Translations under genes and position numbers: made by a program
The notes under the pieces: generated by a model
What the model saw: only the letters and a program-made list of their open reading frames with translations
Databases searched by the model: none
Told to the model about the DNA's origin: nothing
NCBI GenBank assembly: GCA_002372855.1
Contig: DFIZ01000022.1
Location: 1 to 31,877 of the forward strand
Direction: 5' to 3'
DNA from: Bacteroidales bacterium UBA3684
Lineage (GTDB): Bacteria; Bacteroidota; Bacteroidia; Bacteroidales; P3
DNA: 31,877 bases
Shown here: positions 8,409 to 17,566 of the stretch, in pieces
How the letters are laid out: each line of letters begins with the position of its first letter
How positions within the stretch are numbered: position 1 is the first letter of the stretch

Positions 8409-8972
8409 TTATTTCAGACGCTCGGCGTACTCGTTGGTACGGGTGTCGACCTTGATACGCTCGCCTTCCTTGATGAAGAGGGGCACGCGGACCTGCACGC
8501 CGGGTTCGACGGTGGCGTCCTTCATGGCGTTGGTGGCGGTGTTGCCGGCAAAACCGGGTTCGGTGTAGGTGACGACGGTCTCGATGAACGGGGGCAGCTC
8601 GCAGGTCAGCGGGGTCTCGGTGTCGGCGTCGACGGTGATTTCCACGTACTGGCCGTCGCGCAGGAACTGCGGGGCGTTGATAATCTGCTCGGGGATGTAG
8701 ATCTGCTCGTAGGTCTCGGTGTGCATGAAGACGTGCATGTCGCCCTCTTTGTAGAGGTAGGTGTAGGGGCGACGCTCGACGCGGACAATGTCGATCTTGG
8801 CGCCGCTGGGGAAGGTGTTCTCCAGCATGCGGCCGGTCTTCACGTTGCGCATTTTGGTGCGCACGAAGGCGGCTCCCTTGCCGGGTTTCACGTGGAGGAA
8901 TTCAACGATGGTGTAGATGTCGTTGTTGAAATTGATGCAAAGTCCGTTTTTAATGTCGGTCGTTGTTGCCAT
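8409..8972 (-). CDS. efp: Elongation factor P
   Basis: A 187-residue EF-P, which relieves ribosome stalling at polyproline stretches. It has the N-terminal KOW-like domain with loop VKPGKGAAF, where K32 is the tip Lys that is modified in many bacteria. The middle OB domain includes VERRPYTYLYKEG. The C-terminal OB domain includes TYTEPGFAGNTATN, ATVEPG, VRVPLFIKEGE and the terminal IKVDTR. The length matches the family. The gene lies 30 bases after a small membrane protein gene and 9 bases before the M28 lipoprotein gene, so it is co-transcribed with envelope genes. Nothing suggests a defect. Confidence 0.97.
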   Translation of the reverse strand: MATTTDIKNGLCINFNNDIYTIVEFLHVKPGKGAAFVRTKMRNVKTGRMLENTFPSGAKIDIVRVERRPYTYLYKEGDMHVFMHTETYEQIYIPEQIINAPQFLRDGQYVEITVDADTETPLTCELPPFIETVVTYTEPGFAGNTATNAMKDATVEPGVQVRVPLFIKEGERIKVDTRTNEYAERLK

Positions 8973-9002
8973 AAAAAAAATAATTTATTATTTTTTGTTT
9001 GT

Positions 9003-9275
9003 TTATTTGTTTGAATTCTTTTTCTTTTCCTCGGCGTAGAGCTGGGTGAGGCGGCGCAGGTCGTCTTTCATCTGGTCCAACTCCTCTTCGCAGGCTTTGA
9101 AGCGGTGGCGCTCCATCATCCAGCGCATGGCGATGGCCAAAGCCACGAGAATCATGGTGAGCGAAAGGTTGAGCATGCTGCCGCTCGATTTGAGCATAAA
9201 ATAGACCACCGTCGCGCCGATAATCAGCACGTAGGAAGCTATTTCATATATTTTTATTGCTGTCTTGTGACTCAT
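9003..9275 (-). CDS. Small membrane protein with C-terminal coiled coil
   Basis: A 90-residue protein I cannot assign to a named family. It has a short cytoplasmic start and two hydrophobic segments (about 9-27, IYEIASYVLIIGATVVYFML, and 34-51, LNLSLTMILVALAIAMRW). A charged C-terminal helix (about 53-90) is rich in Glu, Lys and Arg and likely forms a coiled coil. It is the first gene of the efp operon, with a promoter about 23 bases upstream of the ATG. Its position before efp suggests only co-regulation. Confidence 0.8.
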   Translation of the reverse strand: MSHKTAIKIYEIASYVLIIGATVVYFMLKSSGSMLNLSLTMILVALAIAMRWMMERHRFKACEEELDQMKDDLRRLTQLYAEEKKKNSNK

Positions 9276-9297
9276 TTTTTACGTTGGTTTGAAAATG

Positions 9298-9305
9298 CAA
9301 ATATA
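9298..9305 (-). promoter_or_regulatory. -7 box of the efp operon promoter
   Basis: On the minus strand this reads TATATTTG, matching TAnnTTTG. It ends 23 bases before the ATG at 9275, so the mRNA leader would be only about 15 bases. The -33 region is AT-rich without a clear TTTG. Confidence 0.6.
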
Positions 9306-9358
9306 CGAACTTTTTTTTAATTGGAAATATATTTTTTTATTCCCACCTACCTACCATC

Positions 9359-9428
9359 CCCCTATCAAGTCCTTACCAACTCCTTACCAACTCCTACCAT
9401 CGTGGGAGTTGATAGGGAGTTGGTAAGG
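9359..9428. repeat. 11-bp-period hairpin array, GC-rich type
   Basis: Four consecutive 11-base units (CCCCTATCAAG, TCCTTACCAAC, TCCTTACCAAC, TCCTACCATCG) occupy 9359-9402. Inverted units follow at once (9403-9428, ending GGGAGTTGGTAAGG), forming a long imperfect hairpin. The layout matches the array at 22428-22539. It lies between the efp-operon promoter and the end of the long minus-strand cluster. The 9276-9555 intergenic region otherwise holds only that promoter and the hairpin at 9466-9501. Confidence 0.75.
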
Positions 9429-9465
9429 CTGTAATAGGTTGATAGTCAGTAGTAGTACAGTAAGT

Positions 9466-9501
9466 GCCCCAAAAAGGTTATATTTTTGCCTTTTCGGGGG
9501 C
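9466..9501. terminator. Possible terminator hairpin after the DUF4491 gene
   Basis: GCCCCAAAAAGG (9466-9477) pairs with CCTTTTCGGGGGC (9489-9501) around an 11-base AT-rich loop. It lies 55 bases downstream of the last gene of the minus-strand cluster. No U-tract follows in that direction, so it may only stabilise the 3' end. The loop also contains TATTTTTG (9481-9488), a match to a plus-strand -7 box, but no plus-strand gene follows. Confidence 0.4.
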
Positions 9502-9555
9502 TGTTTTGTATCGAAAAAGGATAAAAAGAAACGGGTGCAATCCGGGTTTCGGGAG

Positions 9556-9843
9556 TCAGGATTTGCGGCTGGGCTTTTTGGGAAACCATCCTCGGGCGAC
9601 GCGCTTGCGCTGCTGGAAGAGCTCGACGATGGACCAAAAGCAGGAGAATCCTAAAACGCCGAGGAGGATGCCGGCCACGATGTTGGCCACAAAGAGGGAA
9701 GCGATGCAGGCCGCTGCCCCGGCCAGGGCAAAGAGTGGCCAGCAGCGCACGCCGAGGTGGTATTCGGCCTTGATGACGAGGGGGTGGAAGGCCCCGATGA
9801 TGAGGAAGGTGGCTATGCCGATGATGAGCCCGTTGAAGTTCAT
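9556..9843 (-). CDS. DUF4491 family membrane protein
   Basis: A 95-residue protein recognisable as DUF4491, a small Bacteroidota membrane family. Features are the opening MNFNGLIIGIATFLIIGAFHP, a KAEYHLG turn, a central hydrophobic stretch and the ending WSIVELFQQRKRVARGWFPK. About three membrane segments are expected. The function is unknown. It is the last gene of the long minus-strand cluster, 21 bases after the phosphotransferase gene, so it may belong with envelope modification. Confidence 0.88.
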   Translation of the reverse strand: MNFNGLIIGIATFLIIGAFHPLVIKAEYHLGVRCWPLFALAGAAACIASLFVANIVAGILLGVLGFSCFWSIVELFQQRKRVARGWFPKKPSRKS

Positions 9844-9864
9844 GTGTCGTTGGCTTTGCGGTGG

Positions 9865-11844
9865 TTATTGTTCGAGGTCGCCGGGACGGATGACAAGGTG
9901 GTTTGTCGTCATGCGGATCATGTAGGTCTGCACGATGGCCTTGAGGCGATGGAGCATGCGGTCAGTGCGCTGGCGTTGGTCGGGGTTGTCGAGGAGGTTA
10001 TGCTGCTGGAGGGGGTCGGCGGCGTAGTTGTAGAGGGCCGTGGGGCGCTCGCCGTCGAAGAGGAGGGTGTAGTCGCCTTCGATGTACTGGTAGACATCGT
10101 TGCTGTAGTTGACAGCCCAGGGGGTCTCGTCGGGGTCGAAAATGTTCTTGCCGAAGGCGGAGAAGGGTTGGTCGTAGCCGAGGATGCGGAGCACGGTGGG
10201 CATGATGTCTATCTGCTGCATGACGCCTTTCTGGAGGCCTGTGGGCAGCTCGCCGGAGGGGTCGTAGATGGCGATGGGAATGGAGAAGAGGCCTGTGGAG
10301 GTGTGGCTTTCGGGGTACTGGAGCTGGTTGGTGTGGTCGGCGGTGAAGACGAAGATGGTGTTGCGGAACCAGGGCTGGCTGCTGGCGGTCTTGAAGAACT
10401 GGCGCAGGGCGTTGTCGGAGTACTGGACGGCGCGATGGATGGGCAGAGGGCCGCCGGCGTAGACCTTCTCGTAGCGTTCGGGGATGCGGAAGGGATGGTG
10501 CGAGGTGGCGGAGAAGAAGCCCGCCAGGAAGGGCTCCTGGAGGCGTTCGGTGATGGCGGTGGCGGTGAACTGGAGGAACTCCTCGTCCCAGATGGCCCAG
10601 TGGCCGTCGAAGTCGGAACGGCCGCCGGTGCGGGGGTCGGAGCAGTAGTCGGACATGCCGTAGTAGTTCTGGAATCCGGCACTGCGGGCGAAGGCCTGGA
10701 AGCCCATGGACGAGTTGGGGGCGCCGTGGAAGAAAGCCGAGGAATAGCCCTTGTGGCCGAGGCAGTCGGCCAGGCCTGTGAGGTCGTTGAGCGACGAGGG
10801 GGTGAGGATGAAGGGCTCGATGAAGAAAGGCACCGAGGTGAGCGACGAGGGCATGGCGTCGATGCTCTTGCGCCCGTTGGCAAAGGTGTGCTCGTAGGTA
10901 AGGCTGTGGGCAAGGAGCGAGTCGAGGAAGGGGGTGTAGCTCTCGGTGCGGCCGGGGTTGTAGTAGCCGAAATATTCGCGCGAGAAGCTTTCGAGGATGA
11001 GCACTACGACGTTGCGCTGTCCGGAGACCATGGGGATGGTGTCGTTGCCGGAGGGGACATGGATGGGCGTGAAGAAGGTGGCGAGTTCTTCCTCGGGCAT
11101 GTAATGGGGGTCTTTGAAAGGATGTTTGCCGATGGTGCGGATGAGAGAGAAGGGGGTGTTGAGCACGATGGATGCCTGCTGGGGGGAGTGGACGTACTGG
11201 TTGGCGTTGGAGATGGTGATGGGGCGTGTGTCGCGTGTGAAGCCGCCGCGCATGGCGAAGATGGAGAAGGGAATGGCCACGAGGAGGCCCAGGGAGTTGA
11301 CGAGGTAGTAGGGGAGGTGGCGGGGTTGGGGTGCGGTCTTTGTGTCCGGTTGGAAGTAGAGGAACCAGAGGGCGGCGATGAGGGCCAGGCCGAGGAGGAC
11401 AAGGTACCAATGGTTGGCGACTTCGGTGAAGAAGATGCCGCCAAGATTGCTCTCGTTGCTGAATTCGGAGAAAAAGGTGGCTGTGGTGCGTCGGCCGGTG
11501 AACTGGGAATAGACCGAGTCGACGAGGTTCAGGCAAAGCCCGAGGGAGTTGACCACAACGAAAATCCACTTGCAGAGTTTGTGCCACCAGGGGCGTTCCT
11601 TGGTGTGGAGGGGCAGGAGCATGAGGATAATCCAGAGCCAGTTGGTGTAGAGAATGGCCGAGGAGTCGAACCGGAGGCTTCCGGCAAGAAGTTCGCCCAT
11701 GGAGAGCTGGTTCCAGTCGACGGAAAAGAGGCTCCAGTTCTCGAGTATGAAAGCCACACGGGTGACCATATACAGGACATAGACCAGTACCAGGTTGAGG
11801 AGTACTGCCAGGACATTGCTGTAGGGTGAGGATTTTATTTTCAT
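9865..11844 (-). CDS. LtaS/MdoB-like membrane phosphotransferase (sulfatase fold)
   Basis: A 659-residue membrane enzyme. About five N-terminal membrane helices (near 10-32, 60-78, 88-106, 138-156, 172-190) precede an extracytoplasmic alkaline-phosphatase/sulfatase-fold domain. Motifs are VVVLILESFSREYFG (metal-binding Glu), FANGRKSIDAMPSSL (probable nucleophile Ser where LtaS and OpgB have Thr), DGHWAIWDEEF and FTADHTNQ (metal ligands). Family members transfer phosphoglycerol or phosphoethanolamine from phospholipid to a glycan or lipid. The acceptor here is unknown; lipid A, LPS or a capsule-like glycan are candidates given nearby lpxD and lptC. The 49-base gap from the MBOAT gene is filled by an 8-bp tandem repeat. 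Confidence 0.88.
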   Translation of the reverse strand: MKIKSSPYSNVLAVLLNLVLVYVLYMVTRVAFILENWSLFSVDWNQLSMGELLAGSLRFDSSAILYTNWLWIILMLLPLHTKERPWWHKLCKWIFVVVNSLGLCLNLVDSVYSQFTGRRTTATFFSEFSNESNLGGIFFTEVANHWYLVLLGLALIAALWFLYFQPDTKTAPQPRHLPYYLVNSLGLLVAIPFSIFAMRGGFTRDTRPITISNANQYVHSPQQASIVLNTPFSLIRTIGKHPFKDPHYMPEEELATFFTPIHVPSGNDTIPMVSGQRNVVVLILESFSREYFGYYNPGRTESYTPFLDSLLAHSLTYEHTFANGRKSIDAMPSSLTSVPFFIEPFILTPSSLNDLTGLADCLGHKGYSSAFFHGAPNSSMGFQAFARSAGFQNYYGMSDYCSDPRTGGRSDFDGHWAIWDEEFLQFTATAITERLQEPFLAGFFSATSHHPFRIPERYEKVYAGGPLPIHRAVQYSDNALRQFFKTASSQPWFRNTIFVFTADHTNQLQYPESHTSTGLFSIPIAIYDPSGELPTGLQKGVMQQIDIMPTVLRILGYDQPFSAFGKNIFDPDETPWAVNYSNDVYQYIEGDYTLLFDGERPTALYNYAADPLQQHNLLDNPDQRQRTDRMLHRLKAIVQTYMIRMTTNHLVIRPGDLEQ

Positions 11845-11852
11845 ATCAATTG

Positions 11853-11900
11853 CTTTACAACTTTATAGCTTTATGACTTTACGACTTAATGACTTAAAAC
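11853..11900. repeat. Six-copy 8-bp tandem repeat filling an intergenic gap
   Basis: Units are CTTTACAA, CTTTATAG, CTTTATGA, CTTTACGA, CTTAATGA and CTTAAAAC, in exact 8-base register. The array covers nearly the whole gap between the MBOAT stop codon and the phosphotransferase start, and overlaps the last two MBOAT codons. Its copy number would set the spacing to the next start codon (11844). Confidence 0.85.
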
Positions 11901-13804
11901 TGGAAATAGATGAAGGGTTGGAGGTCGGAGGTAACAAACTGGTAGAGAACCACGGCCAAGAGCACCACGAAGGTTGCCATGAGCCAAAGGGGCATCCGGG
12001 CGAACCAGAGACGGTAGCGGCGCTTGAAACGTGTGGGAAGCCAGTGTACAATCATGCCGACAGCGAAGAGGATGAACACGGAGGCGTAGTTGGAGAGGAT
12101 GTCGGGTATCTGTGCAAGGTTCCACTGCGAGCCGATGCGCTCCACCATCTGGGAGGCGGTGTTCCAGGCGGTCTCGTTGGCTTCGGCAGGATTGAGGTTG
12201 GAACCCGAACGGAAGAACAGGCGGGTGAAAGAGATGAAGATGAATGTGATGAGCACGGACCAGGCGGTTGACAGTCGGCGGTTGACGGAGGATATTTTTT
12301 TGATACGACTGAGGAGGAAGAGGATGAGATATCCGCCGAGGAGTACCTGGAGGCAGAAGGCCAGGAGGTTGACGAGGGGACTCTCGGCGAGGTAGGAGGC
12401 TGCGGTGAGGGCCGTGGTCAGCAGCAGGAGTGTCAGCAGGCGTGTGGTCCAGGAGCGGTCTTTCCACCATTTGTATACCAAGATGCCCAGGCCGTTGAGG
12501 CCGCCCCAGGTGATAAAGTTGAACGACGAGCCATGCCACAGGCCTCCGAGGAGCATGGTGTCCATGTTGTTGACATTGGTGCCGAGGGTGCGGCGATGCG
12601 AGGGACGGAATGCCAGCAGGAGGAGCACGACGGCGATGACGGTGCAGACCGCGAGGGTGAACCAGAGGTTCTGCAGGCGGAAGGCGGCGATGAGGAGGAT
12701 GGCAGCGAGGATGAAATAGGAGGCGAAACCCGCTGTGCGGTTGCCGCCGAGGGGAATGTAGAGGTAGTCGCGCAGCCAGCGCGAGAGCGACATGTGCCAG
12801 CGTCGCCAGAAGTCGGTGGGATTTTGGGCTTTGTAGGGCGAATTGAAGTTGACAGGCAGGTAGAAGCCCATCAGCATGGCCACGCCGATGGCAATGTCGG
12901 TATAGCCTGAGAAGTCGGCGTAGACTTGGAGCGAATAGACCATCAGGGCGGAGAAGTTCTCGAAGGAGGTGTAGAGCAGGGGGTTGTCGAAGACACGGTC
13001 GACGAAGTTGACGGCCAGATAGTCGCTTAGGATGAGTTTCTTAATCAATCCGTTGCATATCCAGAAGACGGCGATGCCGAATTGCCGGCGTCCTAGGAAG
13101 AAGGGCTTGTACAGCTGAGGGACGAACTGGTCGGCGCGCAGGATGGGTCCTGCAACAAGCTGGGGGAAGAAGGCGGTGTAGAAGCCAAAGTCGAGAATGT
13201 TTCCCACATGGGGAATCTTGCGTTTGTATACGTCGACAATGTAGCTGATGTTCTGGAATGTGAAGAAGGAAATGCCGACGGGAAGGAGAATGACGGAAGC
13301 GTCGAAATGGTTGGTGTGGAAGAGGTTGTTGGCCCAAAGAGCCATGTGGTTGACCACCTGCAGGGGTTCGGAACCGAAGTAGTGGCTGATGGTGGCGTTG
13401 TAGATGTCGGTGAAGAAGTAGGCGTATTTAAAATAGCAGAGGATAGCGAGGTTGACAATGACACCGAATACCATCAGCCCTTTGCGGCGGGCGTTGGAGG
13501 CGGTGTGGTCCATTCGTATGCCGAGTACCCATCCCAGTAGGGTGGACAGGACAAGCAGCAGGACGAAGAGGCCGGATGTTTTATAGTAGAACACCAGGCT
13601 GAAGGCGAAGAGGTAGCCGTTGCGGAGCACACGCCGTGTGGGGTCGAGGCTGCCGTCTGCTTGGCGACGCTGGCGGGCGACGATGAGTCCGAAGAAGAGA
13701 TAGATGATGAGGAACAGCACCCAGAAGTGGATCTGCGTGAAGAGCAGAGGGTGGTCGTCGTTGAAGGCGAAGAGCGAAGCGAGGTATGTGAGTATGTCGG
13801 TCAA
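11894..13804 (-). CDS. MBOAT family O-acyltransferase (AlgI/DltB-like)
   Basis: A 636-residue polytopic membrane protein. The signature DFWRRWHMSLSRWLRDYLYIPLGGNR is followed by LLGGLWHGSSFNFITWGGLNG, whose WHG His is the expected catalytic residue. AlgI/DltB-type proteins pass acyl groups across the membrane to extracytoplasmic partners such as SGNH proteins. Two SGNH genes lie directly upstream (gap 4 bases), strongly suggesting an O-acetylation system for an envelope glycan. The length is larger than AlgI (about 500), owing to extra membrane segments at the C-terminal end. The substrate is unknown. Confidence 0.93.
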   Translation of the reverse strand: MTDILTYLASLFAFNDDHPLLFTQIHFWVLFLIIYLFFGLIVARQRRQADGSLDPTRRVLRNGYLFAFSLVFYYKTSGLFVLLLVLSTLLGWVLGIRMDHTASNARRKGLMVFGVIVNLAILCYFKYAYFFTDIYNATISHYFGSEPLQVVNHMALWANNLFHTNHFDASVILLPVGISFFTFQNISYIVDVYKRKIPHVGNILDFGFYTAFFPQLVAGPILRADQFVPQLYKPFFLGRRQFGIAVFWICNGLIKKLILSDYLAVNFVDRVFDNPLLYTSFENFSALMVYSLQVYADFSGYTDIAIGVAMLMGFYLPVNFNSPYKAQNPTDFWRRWHMSLSRWLRDYLYIPLGGNRTAGFASYFILAAILLIAAFRLQNLWFTLAVCTVIAVVLLLLAFRPSHRRTLGTNVNNMDTMLLGGLWHGSSFNFITWGGLNGLGILVYKWWKDRSWTTRLLTLLLLTTALTAASYLAESPLVNLLAFCLQVLLGGYLILFLLSRIKKISSVNRRLSTAWSVLITFIFISFTRLFFRSGSNLNPAEANETAWNTASQMVERIGSQWNLAQIPDILSNYASVFILFAVGMIVHWLPTRFKRRYRLWFARMPLWLMATFVVLLAVVLYQFVTSDLQPFIYFQF

Positions 13805-13808
13805 GGGG

Positions 13809-15131
13809 CTATTGTTGGCTTAGGGGGTTGAGGAAATCCAAGGGGTTGGTGAAGGAGTCGGGAGTGGCGGTGGAAGTGGGGCGGTCGACAGGATGTTTCC
13901 TGGTGTAGGAGGTGTAGGCGTCGAGGAGGGCGTTGTAGAAGAGGTTGCCGATGAGCACGTAGCCTTCCTGCGTGAAATGTACGCGGTCTTTCTGTGCCAG
14001 CTTGGCTTTGAACCATTTGTCCATGGACTTGAGACCGCCCATGACCTCGAACTGGTCCCATACGGCGCCGTTGGTTTCATTGGCCAGGCGGTAGAATACT
14101 TCGCGAGCCAAAAGCCCGTTCCGGTTCACCTCGTAGCGGTTGCGGCGCTGGCGTCGGAAACTGTCGTTGTTGGTGATGAAGACGAAGGCGCAGTCGGGAT
14201 TGATGACGCGGATGGAGTCGACAAGGGCCAGGTAGTTGGCACGGAAAACGGCGGTGTCGAAGTCCTTGCCCGAGGCATCGTTGATGCCGATGCCGAAAAC
14301 GACCATGTCGGGCCGCAGCAGTCGCAGGTCGCGCGTTAGGTTCTGGCAGCGCAGATAGTCGGGCACAGAGGCGCCGTTGACGCCGATGGAGTGGAACGAG
14401 AATCCCGACCGGCGGTTGTCGAGGCAGATGCCGGTGAGGGTGAAGCGTTCCCCGGCCTGGCAGGGGAGGAGTATGGTGAAGGAGTCGGTTGCCTGACTGA
14501 GGTTGAAGACAAAGCGTTCGGTCCGCGCGTCGGCGTATGAGGGATAAATGTTGCGGTCTGCGATGCGCAGCAGGGGCACTACATGCTCGTCGGAATGGCC
14601 GAAGATGATGATTCGCGAGGTCGAATAGTCGACAGTGGGCTCATTCATTGCAATGGCCACCTCGGTAGCCGAGTCGGCAGCGGTGATGGCAATGCCGCAG
14701 AGCCCCAACGGATAGGTGTGCTCCTTGTAGATGTTTCGTGTGAGGGTGACCTTTTGCGGGCAGTGCACGCGATAGTCGCGAGGGTTATTGCACTTGGCGG
14801 CAGCGGAGTAGGGGAATATCATGCCGCGGCCGGCTATGAGGTCGGGGTAGGCGTGCATGAGGTTGGTGCGGATGGTATTGCTCATGGTGCCAGCCTGAAC
14901 ATGCGAGCCTCCGATGTGGACAATATTGACATTGCCCTGGTGGGTGGCGGTGACGCGGCGCCACTTCTCGAAGAATGTCTTCATGGTGGGAGACGCGGCG
15001 TCGTAGCGCAGGTCATTGTTGTTGTAGAAGATAAAATTGTAGTTTTTCGGCACTTCCACAGGACGTGGCTGTGCCGGGCACCACATGGCAAAGAGCATAA
15101 GAGCGGTCAGTAGTGTAATGTGTTTTCTCAT
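13809..15131 (-). CDS. SGNH/GDSL hydrolase family protein, secreted (first of a pair)
   Basis: A 440-residue exported protein. The ATG at 15131 overlaps the preceding stop (ATGA) and opens a signal peptide ending CPA, with mature Gln21. Block I is VHIGGSHVQAG with candidate nucleophile Ser76; the usual GDS is GGS. Block III is VVFGIGINDASG near residue 280. Block V is DRVHFTQEGY near 383, supplying Asp and His. These are the parts of an esterase/acetyltransferase triad. Placed between another SGNH gene and an MBOAT gene, it likely acts like AlgJ/AlgX or PatB, transferring or removing acetyl groups on a periplasmic or surface glycan. A plain deacetylase is the alternative. Confidence 0.85.
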   Translation of the reverse strand: MRKHITLLTALMLFAMWCPAQPRPVEVPKNYNFIFYNNNDLRYDAASPTMKTFFEKWRRVTATHQGNVNIVHIGGSHVQAGTMSNTIRTNLMHAYPDLIAGRGMIFPYSAAAKCNNPRDYRVHCPQKVTLTRNIYKEHTYPLGLCGIAITAADSATEVAIAMNEPTVDYSTSRIIIFGHSDEHVVPLLRIADRNIYPSYADARTERFVFNLSQATDSFTILLPCQAGERFTLTGICLDNRRSGFSFHSIGVNGASVPDYLRCQNLTRDLRLLRPDMVVFGIGINDASGKDFDTAVFRANYLALVDSIRVINPDCAFVFITNNDSFRRQRRNRYEVNRNGLLAREVFYRLANETNGAVWDQFEVMGGLKSMDKWFKAKLAQKDRVHFTQEGYVLIGNLFYNALLDAYTSYTRKHPVDRPTSTATPDSFTNPLDFLNPLSQQ

Positions 15132-16552
15132 TGTGGCGATTGTTCTTTGGCGTTTTCTTTCAAACGACGACGCAGGCAATAGAGTTGGTAGTTGTCGGCG
15201 AAGGCCTCTGCCAGGCGTGTCCCCATGATTTGGGCTCCGTGCGGTGTGAAATGCACGTAGTCGCTCCCGGCGAGTCCTTTCCTGTTCCATTCCACCATGG
15301 AGTTCCATCCACCCATGGCGTGGTAGATGCTCCAGTAAGCGGCACCATGCCGGGTGACGGTGGCGATAAGACTGTCGATAACGGTGGGCAGCGATGGATA
15401 GGTCTGCAGGGCGTCTTTCACTCGTGTGCTCATGTCCGAGGGCCCGATGAAGAGGATTTTGGCCCGTGGGCAGCAGGAGCGCACATAGTCAATTTGGCGA
15501 CCGATGGACTGGCAGTAGGTTGTTATGGATTTTTTGTTGTTAAGGTAGGGAACGGAGTTGCCGCCGAACTGCATGATAATCATTCCCACGTCGAGGATGT
15601 CGTAGGCTTGGGTCAGGAGGTTGCGGTTGACGAGGGTGAACTGCTGGCCGGAGCAACCGCGCATGGGGATGTTGTCCACCGCCACGCCGGGGCCGTCGTC
15701 GACGGTGACGCAGTAGAGGTCGGCACTGCCGCTGGTGCGCAGGCGGAGGTAGGTCTGGGGCGTGGAAGTCCGGTAGTCGATGGCACCCACACCGTGACTG
15801 CCGTAGCTGTCGGCAAAGGCAGTGTCAACCTCTTTGTTGTCAATGTTGAGGCGCAGGTCTTCTCCACGGTTGTTGAACACCAGCATCACCCGCGAGAACT
15901 GCTTCACGGCGTTGTCGACCGACGAGTGTGTGGAAGCCTTGATGGTGAGTGTCGCCTGTCCGTCCATGCGGAAGCATTGCATCATGGGTCCATAGTTGCC
16001 ACGCGAGCGTGTGACGGTGCTGTCGCCAAACGAGGAGAGGTGGATGAGGTTGCCGCTGGTGCTTTGACGCACGGCGTAGGTGGGAATGATGGTGCGGTAG
16101 GGTATCATTCCGGGACCGCCGCCACCGAAGGTCGCCTGCATGTAGGCACGCAGCTGGGCCGACATGCGGTCCATCTCAATCTGCGAATCCCCGTAGTGCA
16201 TGACGCGCACCACGCGGTCGTTGTCCGCAGCACCCTCGGCTGCAGCCCAGAAGGCGTCGAAGAAAGTGCTGTCCGGCAGCCAGAAACGGGTGTCGCTGCT
16301 GTCGCAGTGTGCTTGGATGTAGACGATGGAGTCGGTGATTTCCTCCGCCTCGGCCAGCAGCATGGAGTCCATGCGCTCCTCTTCGGGGTCTACCTCTGGG
16401 GCGGGCTTGTTGGCCTCGGCCAGCGAGTGGATGGAGGGCAAATAGAAAGAATGCCCTCCGACGGTCACCCCATCGGAAGGGAAACAGGCGCAGATGATCG
16501 CCAGCGCGACAATAATGCACGCGAAGAAAAGCGATATCTTGCCGGGTTTCAT
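15128..16552 (-). CDS. SGNH/GDSL hydrolase family protein, membrane-anchored (second of the pair)
   Basis: A 474-residue protein with an N-terminal hydrophobic anchor (about 6-24). An acidic linker (about 50-75) leads into an SGNH domain. Block I is MHYGDSQIE with Ser123; block III is IIMQFGGNS; block V is [10 protein letters not shown] with Asp431 and His434. It is a distant paralogue of the next gene, with the standard GDS in block I. It overlaps lpxD upstream and the other SGNH gene downstream by ATGA junctions, so all three are likely translated in a coupled way. A role in glycan O-acetylation with the MBOAT protein is inferred. Confidence 0.86.
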   Translation of the reverse strand: MKPGKISLFFACIIVALAIICACFPSDGVTVGGHSFYLPSIHSLAEANKPAPEVDPEEERMDSMLLAEAEEITDSIVYIQAHCDSSDTRFWLPDSTFFDAFWAAAEGAADNDRVVRVMHYGDSQIEMDRMSAQLRAYMQATFGGGGPGMIPYRTIIPTYAVRQSTSGNLIHLSSFGDSTVTRSRGNYGPMMQCFRMDGQATLTIKASTHSSVDNAVKQFSRVMLVFNNRGEDLRLNIDNKEVDTAFADSYGSHGVGAIDYRTSTPQTYLRLRTSGSADLYCVTVDDGPGVAVDNIPMRGCSGQQFTLVNRNLLTQAYDILDVGMIIMQFGGNSVPYLNNKKSITTYCQSIGRQIDYVRSCCPRAKILFIGPSDMSTRVKDALQTYPSLPTVIDSLIATVTRHGAAYWSIYHAMGGWNSMVEWNRKGLAGSDYVHFTPHGAQIMGTRLAEAFADNYQLYCLRRRLKENAKEQSPQ

Positions 16553-17562
16553 TTCTTCTCCAAAGCAGATATGCGGTTGGCCAGTTTCTCGATGTTGCGC
16601 ACCAGCACCTCCACCTTGCGGCGTTTGCTGGCTTCCATGGCGGGACTGCCGAAGATGGTCTGGTTGCTGCTTACGGAGTTGGTTACACCGCTCTGGGCGC
16701 CGATGGTCACGTGGTCACCCACGGTGATGTGGCCCACCAGTCCAGCCTGGCCGGCAATGATGCAGTCGCTGCCTACCTTGCAGCTGCCAGCGATACCCAC
16801 CTGCGAGGCCATGGCGGTGTTCTGGCCGATGACCACATTGTGGGCCACCTGGCACAGGTTGTCAATTTTCACTCCCTGATGCAGGATGGTGGAGCCCATT
16901 GTGGCACGGTCGACGCAGGTGTTGGCACCCACCTCGACGTTGTCTTCCAGAATGACGTTGCCAATCTGGTCAATCTTGTCCCAGCCGCCGTCGCCCGTGG
17001 GGGCGAAGCCGAAGCCGTCGGCCCCGATAACGCAGCCTGCGTGGAGAATGCAGTTGCGTCCAATTTCGACGCCCTCATATATCTTCACTCCGGCGTATAT
17101 GATGGTGCCGTCGCCGATCTTCACGTTGTCGCCGATGCAGGCATTGGGGTATATCTTCACGTTGTTGCCCACCGTGCAGTGGCGTCCCACCACGGCGTAG
17201 GGGCCCATGTAGCAGTCCTTGCCAATCTTTGAGCCGCGGCCCACGCTGCTCTTCCACGAACGTCCCTTGGGCGGTTTGCTCCGCTGGTTGAAGGCGTGGA
17301 GCAGTTTGGCCACCGCCATGTAGGGGTTGTCAACGCGGATGAGGGTGGAGTTCACCGGGTGCTCCGGCACGAAGTCCTTCTTTACGATAACTATCGTCGA
17401 CTCTTTCTCGTAGATGTAGTGGGTGTATTTGGGATTGCCAAGAAAGGTGATGCCGCCTTCCTCGCCTTCCTCGATTTTGCAGGGCTTCCATACTCGGGCG
17501 TTCTCGTTGCCTTCGATGGTGCCCTTCACTAGCTTGGCCAGTTCTTTTGCTGTATATTGCAT
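16549..17562 (-). CDS. lpxD: UDP-3-O-(3-hydroxyacyl)glucosamine N-acyltransferase
   Basis: Third enzyme of lipid A synthesis: it adds the N-linked hydroxyacyl chain to UDP-3-O-acylglucosamine in the cytoplasm. The N-terminal uridine-binding domain contains [14 protein letters not shown] long left-handed beta helix of hexapeptide repeats follows (about 105-300). The catalytic His is H241 in [10 protein letters not shown], and the protein ends in a helix ([15 protein letters not shown]). The start at 17562 gives 337 residues, matching the family opening (MQYTAKELA). A start at 17583 would overlap lptC by 17 bases. It sits between lptC and the SGNH pair. Confidence 0.96.
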   Translation of the reverse strand: MQYTAKELAKLVKGTIEGNENARVWKPCKIEEGEEGGITFLGNPKYTHYIYEKESTIVIVKKDFVPEHPVNSTLIRVDNPYMAVAKLLHAFNQRSKPPKGRSWKSSVGRGSKIGKDCYMGPYAVVGRHCTVGNNVKIYPNACIGDNVKIGDGTIIYAGVKIYEGVEIGRNCILHAGCVIGADGFGFAPTGDGGWDKIDQIGNVILEDNVEVGANTCVDRATMGSTILHQGVKIDNLCQVAHNVVIGQNTAMASQVGIAGSCKVGSDCIIAGQAGLVGHITVGDHVTIGAQSGVTNSVSSNQTIFGSPAMEASKRRKVEVLVRNIEKLANRISALEKK

Positions 17563-17566
17563 GAGT

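Noticed and set aside
9481-9488. Plus-strand -7 box TATTTTTG suggesting a gene or small RNA at about 9490-9555
   Set aside because: It lies in the loop of a hairpin, has no -33 element, and no credible plus-strand gene follows. A small RNA cannot be excluded but is not supported.
9757-11829. Plus-strand open frame of 690 codons
   Set aside because: Antisense to the LtaS-like phosphotransferase, with a Glu/Gly/Val-rich product lacking any domain.
15132-15308. Longer N-terminus for the first SGNH protein
   Set aside because: It would lie inside the upstream SGNH gene and hide the clear signal peptide beginning at 15131.
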